Origin: Bacteroidaceae bacterium
Lineage (GTDB): Bacteria > Bacteroidota > Bacteroidia > Bacteroidales > Bacteroidaceae
DNA length: 16,499 nucleotides
Assembly (NCBI GenBank): GCA_900770665.1
Contig: CAAGKZ010000065.1
Location: 1 to 16,499 of the forward strand
Direction: 5' to 3'
Part shown: piece by piece, positions 14,368 through 16,499 of the stretch
Numbering within the stretch: position 1 is the first letter of the stretch
Layout of the letters: every line of letters begins with the position of its first letter
Notes under the pieces: generated by a model
Seen by the model: only the letters and a program-made list of their open reading frames with translations
Databases searched by the model: none
Told to the model about the DNA's origin: nothing
Made by a program: the position numbers and the translations under genes

Positions 14368-15087
14368 TTATAGTTGCTCGGGGTTGTTTTCGTGGTTTTT
14401 GATAGCTTCCTTTAGTTTTGCTATTTCATTTTTCAGATTCTCTTTTTCGGCATTCTCCTTCTCGGCAATTTCAAGTTCTTTTCTTCTTTCAATCTTTTCT
14501 TTCTCAATTTGGCTTAGCCGAGCTTTCAATTGCTTAAGCTCATTCTCAAGGAGTTTCTTCTCGTTTTGTGACATCTGTGCACTGCCGGAGTTATCTGTCA
14601 TTGCTGCGCCTGCTGCTGTTTCATGACTTCCGTCTTTGCTGAAAATGGCGGCGAATATCGGTACAAGTATTTGTGCCACTATTGAAATTGTTGCAATGTA
14701 GAAACCTAACAAGTAGTCAACTTCTATTTCCGAGTCTTTAATCTCTTTGATTTCGTCTTGAGCAAAAGCAAAGCCTAAAATGCTACAGAACAAAATAACG
14801 CCTCCGGAGATTATAGGTAAGACCACGTTCTTTTTCTTTGCCTGAATGAATATATTTACAAGTTGCATAAAAATGACAACTAAAAGAAACATTTCGAGCA
14901 AACGTCCTTTGTAGTAAGTGTCTTTTGACATTTTTAGCGCATCAATGAAGTGATCAATGCCAACGATTCCAAAACTATGGTTCCCCTCGTGAAAATCGAA
15001 ACAGGGCATTGCGCAAAAACTGATGATGATTGCAAAGCTGATTATCACCTGCAGATAACCAATTTTGTTGTTTGATGTAAGTCTCAT
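14368..15087 (-). CDS. Membrane protein with C-terminal coiled coil, unknown function
   Basis: 239 residues. Four hydrophobic helices (near 11-31, 64-82, 88-108, 126-149) form a membrane domain homologous to the neighbouring 146-residue protein. A short Ala/Ser/Gly-rich linker (about 152-172) leads to a charged, heptad-like helix (about 173-233, rich in K/E/L, e.g. LENELKQLKARLSQIEKEK), which should form a coiled coil in the cytoplasm or periplasm. No enzyme motif is seen. A good promoter sits 23 bases above the start, so this is the first gene of a two-gene operon. A scaffold or partner-binding role is possible but unproven. Confidence 0.85.
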   Translation of the reverse strand: MRLTSNNKIGYLQVIISFAIIISFCAMPCFDFHEGNHSFGIVGIDHFIDALKMSKDTYYKGRLLEMFLLVVIFMQLVNIFIQAKKKNVVLPIISGGVILFCSILGFAFAQDEIKEIKDSEIEVDYLLGFYIATISIVAQILVPIFAAIFSKDGSHETAAGAAMTDNSGSAQMSQNEKKLLENELKQLKARLSQIEKEKIERRKELEIAEKENAEKENLKNEIAKLKEAIKNHENNPEQL

Positions 15088-15109
15088 AATTTTATTGTTT
15101 TATTTTCTA

Positions 15110-15141
15110 CAAAAGTAGAGCTAAAAATGAAATAAATCAAA
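15110..15141 (-). promoter_or_regulatory. Bacteroidetes-type promoter for the membrane protein pair
   Basis: On the minus strand TTTG (15141-15138), 20 bases, then TACTTTTG (15117-15110): an exact match to TTTG-N19-21-TAnnTTTG, with the start codon at 15087. Confidence 0.82.
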
Positions 15142-15233
15142 ACAAATGTGAAAAAAACCAACAGCGGTTAATTCTTTGCCATTTAAGAAAAGATATTATC
15201 GCTGGTATCAATTCATAAAAAATGTTATAAAAC

Positions 15234-15263
15234 TTGCTTTTAAAATATAAATTCATAAATTTG
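15234..15263 (+). promoter_or_regulatory. Promoter of lplA-gcvT
   Basis: TTG (15234-15236), 19 bases, then TAAATTTG (15256-15263), a full -7 match with a shortened -33. Transcription near 15269 would leave a ~59-nt leader. A second TATATTTG at 15288-15295 lacks a well-placed -33 element. Confidence 0.65.
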
Positions 15264-15294
15264 CGCTTAGGCATGAATATATGAATTTATATTT
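15243..15294. promoter_or_regulatory. 15-bp perfect inverted repeat over the lplA promoter (possible operator)
   Basis: Bases 15243-15257 are the exact reverse complement of 15280-15294, 22 bases apart. The left arm enters the -7 box and the right arm covers the second TATATTTG. The arms are AT-rich, so chance is not excluded. Nothing else is seen in 15142-15327. Confidence 0.5.
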
Positions 15295-15327
15295 GTGAAA
15301 CCGATGGCGAGTTGAATTTCATTCCGC

Positions 15328-16299
15328 ATGATTTATGTAGAGCTTCCAGACGAAAAGAACCGCCGTTTGCCGTTTTATCTGGCTATGGAGGAGTATGTTG
15401 CACGGGAATTTCCTGCGCAAGACTACTTTTTCATCTGGCAGGTTGAGCCGACAGTAATCTTCGGGCGCAATCAACTTGTTGAAAGTGAAGTCGATGTCGC
15501 TTTCTGTCGTGCCAACAATATACAGTTCTATCGTCGCAAGAGCGGTGGAGGCTGTGTGTTTGCCGACCGCAGCAACCTCATGCTCTCCTACATTACCCCA
15601 ACTACCAACGTCAATTTCACCTTTAACCGTTATATGCTCATGGTTGAGGATGCCCTACAGCGCCTTGGAGTGGATGCAAGGACATCGGGGCGCAACGATA
15701 TTCTCATTGGCGGCAAAAAGGTATCGGGTAATGCATTCTATCACCTGCCTGGCCGCAGTATTGTTCACGGCACAATGCTCTACGATACTAATCTCGACTA
15801 TATGCTCAATGCCACCACACCCTCTGCAACCAAGTTGCGCAGCAAGGGTGTCGAGTCGGTGCGCCAGCATATAACAACACTCAATAATCACATTTCCCTT
15901 ACGATAGAAGAACTCAAGGAGCATCTGCGCAGTGTGCTTTGCAATGACACTATGCTGCTCTCGGAGGCCGATGTCGCTGCGATAGAACAACAGGAACAGG
16001 AGTATTACGATGACTCGTTCATCTATGGCAACAACCCTGCTGCAACGCTTGTCAAGGTGGAGCGCATTGAGGACGTTGGCGAGTTTCACGTGTCGGTAGA
16101 CATAAAGGAGAACCGCATACGCAAGGTTTCGCTTGCAGGCGATTTTTTCATTGTCGGCGATTTGGATTCAATGTTGCTCAACCGTCTCAAGGGGGTGGAG
16201 TATACACGCTCGGCAATTGAGGCAGCCCTTTGTGACGTAGATACCACTGCTGTTATTATGAACCTTAAAAAGGAACAACTTATAAACCTTATAATATAA
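15328..16299 (+). CDS. lplA: Lipoate--protein ligase
   Basis: Activates lipoate with ATP and attaches it to a lysine of lipoyl domains (GcvH, E2 subunits); cytoplasmic. 323 residues, close to E. coli LplA (~338). RRKSGGGCVFAD at 69-80 is the lipoyl-AMP binding loop, and GRNDILIGGKKVSGNA at 121-136 carries the catalytic lysine (K130/K131 region). HGTMLYDTNLDYM follows as expected, and the C-terminal ~90 residues form the accessory lipoate ligase domain. gcvT starts seven bases after its stop, so the two are one operon, which points to glycine-cleavage H protein as a main target. Confidence 0.95.
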   Translation: MIYVELPDEKNRRLPFYLAMEEYVAREFPAQDYFFIWQVEPTVIFGRNQLVESEVDVAFCRANNIQFYRRKSGGGCVFADRSNLMLSYITPTTNVNFTFNRYMLMVEDALQRLGVDARTSGRNDILIGGKKVSGNAFYHLPGRSIVHGTMLYDTNLDYMLNATTPSATKLRSKGVESVRQHITTLNNHISLTIEELKEHLRSVLCNDTMLLSEADVAAIEQQEQEYYDDSFIYGNNPAATLVKVERIEDVGEFHVSVDIKENRIRKVSLAGDFFIVGDLDSMLLNRLKGVEYTRSAIEAALCDVDTTAVIMNLKKEQLINLII

Positions 16300-16306
16300 C
16301 TGACCT

Positions 16307-16499
16307 ATGGAGAATAAAAGAACCTGTCTTTATGACAAACACGTTGCGTTGGGAGCCTTGATTAGCCCCTTTGGTGGTTTCGATATGCCAATTCAGTACA
16401 GCAACATCGTTGACGAACATAATGCGGTTCGCCAGGTTTGCGGTGTGTTTGATGTTTCGCATATGGGCGAAGTGCTTGTCACCGGCCCCGAGAGCGAGA
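16307..16499 (+). CDS. gcvT: Aminomethyltransferase, glycine cleavage T protein (5' part; 3' end outside window)
   Basis: Transfers the methylene group from the aminomethyl-lipoyl arm of GcvH to tetrahydrofolate, releasing ammonia. Only the first 64 residues are present. FGGFDMPIQYSNIVDEH and the following VRQVCGVFDVSHMGEVLVTG are the classic N-terminal folate-binding segments of GcvT. It is coupled to lplA by a seven-base gap. The right edge of the window cuts the gene. Confidence 0.95.
   Translation, partial: MENKRTCLYDKHVALGALISPFGGFDMPIQYSNIVDEHNAVRQVCGVFDVSHMGEVLVTGPESE

Overview
The window is a piece of chromosome from a member of the Bacteroidetes, most likely order Bacteroidales (Bacteroides/Prevotella-like). 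The evidence is the fused LpxC-FabZ protein, a long-form PurM, a BspA-type leucine-rich-repeat surface protein, and promoters of the Bacteroidetes type (TTTG, about 20 bases, TAnnTTTG) placed correctly upstream of several genes. Most of the window is housekeeping; the accessory or variable parts are the left end, two repeat-rich intergenic stretches and a pair of small membrane proteins.

Layout. 1-1016 (minus): 5' part of a BspA-like surface protein gene, which runs off the left edge and so has no stop codon in the window. 1017-1398: a structured intergenic region with a 21-bp perfect inverted repeat (1056-1076 and 1233-1253) enclosing a promoter that points at the surface gene; it has the architecture of a phase-variable invertible promoter. 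1399-2334 (plus): radical SAM protein of the YhcC/TIGR01212 family. 2339-7588 (minus): a lipid A block, transcribed in the order lpxD, lpxC-fabZ, lpxA, a PRiA4b ORF-3-like gene, a structured tandem repeat (3276-3720), and miaA. yhcC and miaA converge on a 51-bp perfect palindrome that forms the 3' ends of both reading frames. 7751-10969 (minus): purM, prfA and pyrF, with a near-ideal promoter upstream of purM. 11489-13366 (plus): POT/PTR-family transporter with a large soluble insert, ended by a strong terminator. 13430-13884: no convincing gene, but an intergenic repeat and a terminator. 13885-15087 (minus): two paralogous four-helix membrane proteins of unknown function, one with a coiled-coil tail. 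15328-16499 (plus): lplA followed seven bases later by gcvT, which is cut by the right edge.

How the genes work together. lpxA, lpxC and lpxD supply the first acylation, the deacetylation and the second acylation of lipid A synthesis; the fused FabZ domain makes the competing branch into fatty acid elongation. purM and pyrF are purine and pyrimidine steps, sharing a strand with release factor 1. lplA attaches lipoate to carrier proteins such as GcvH, the partner of GcvT, so lplA-gcvT is a functional pairing.

The most interesting signal is the putative invertible promoter between the surface LRR gene and yhcC. As drawn it would transcribe the surface gene; inverted, it would transcribe toward yhcC. 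No recombinase gene is visible in the window, so it would have to be supplied in trans.
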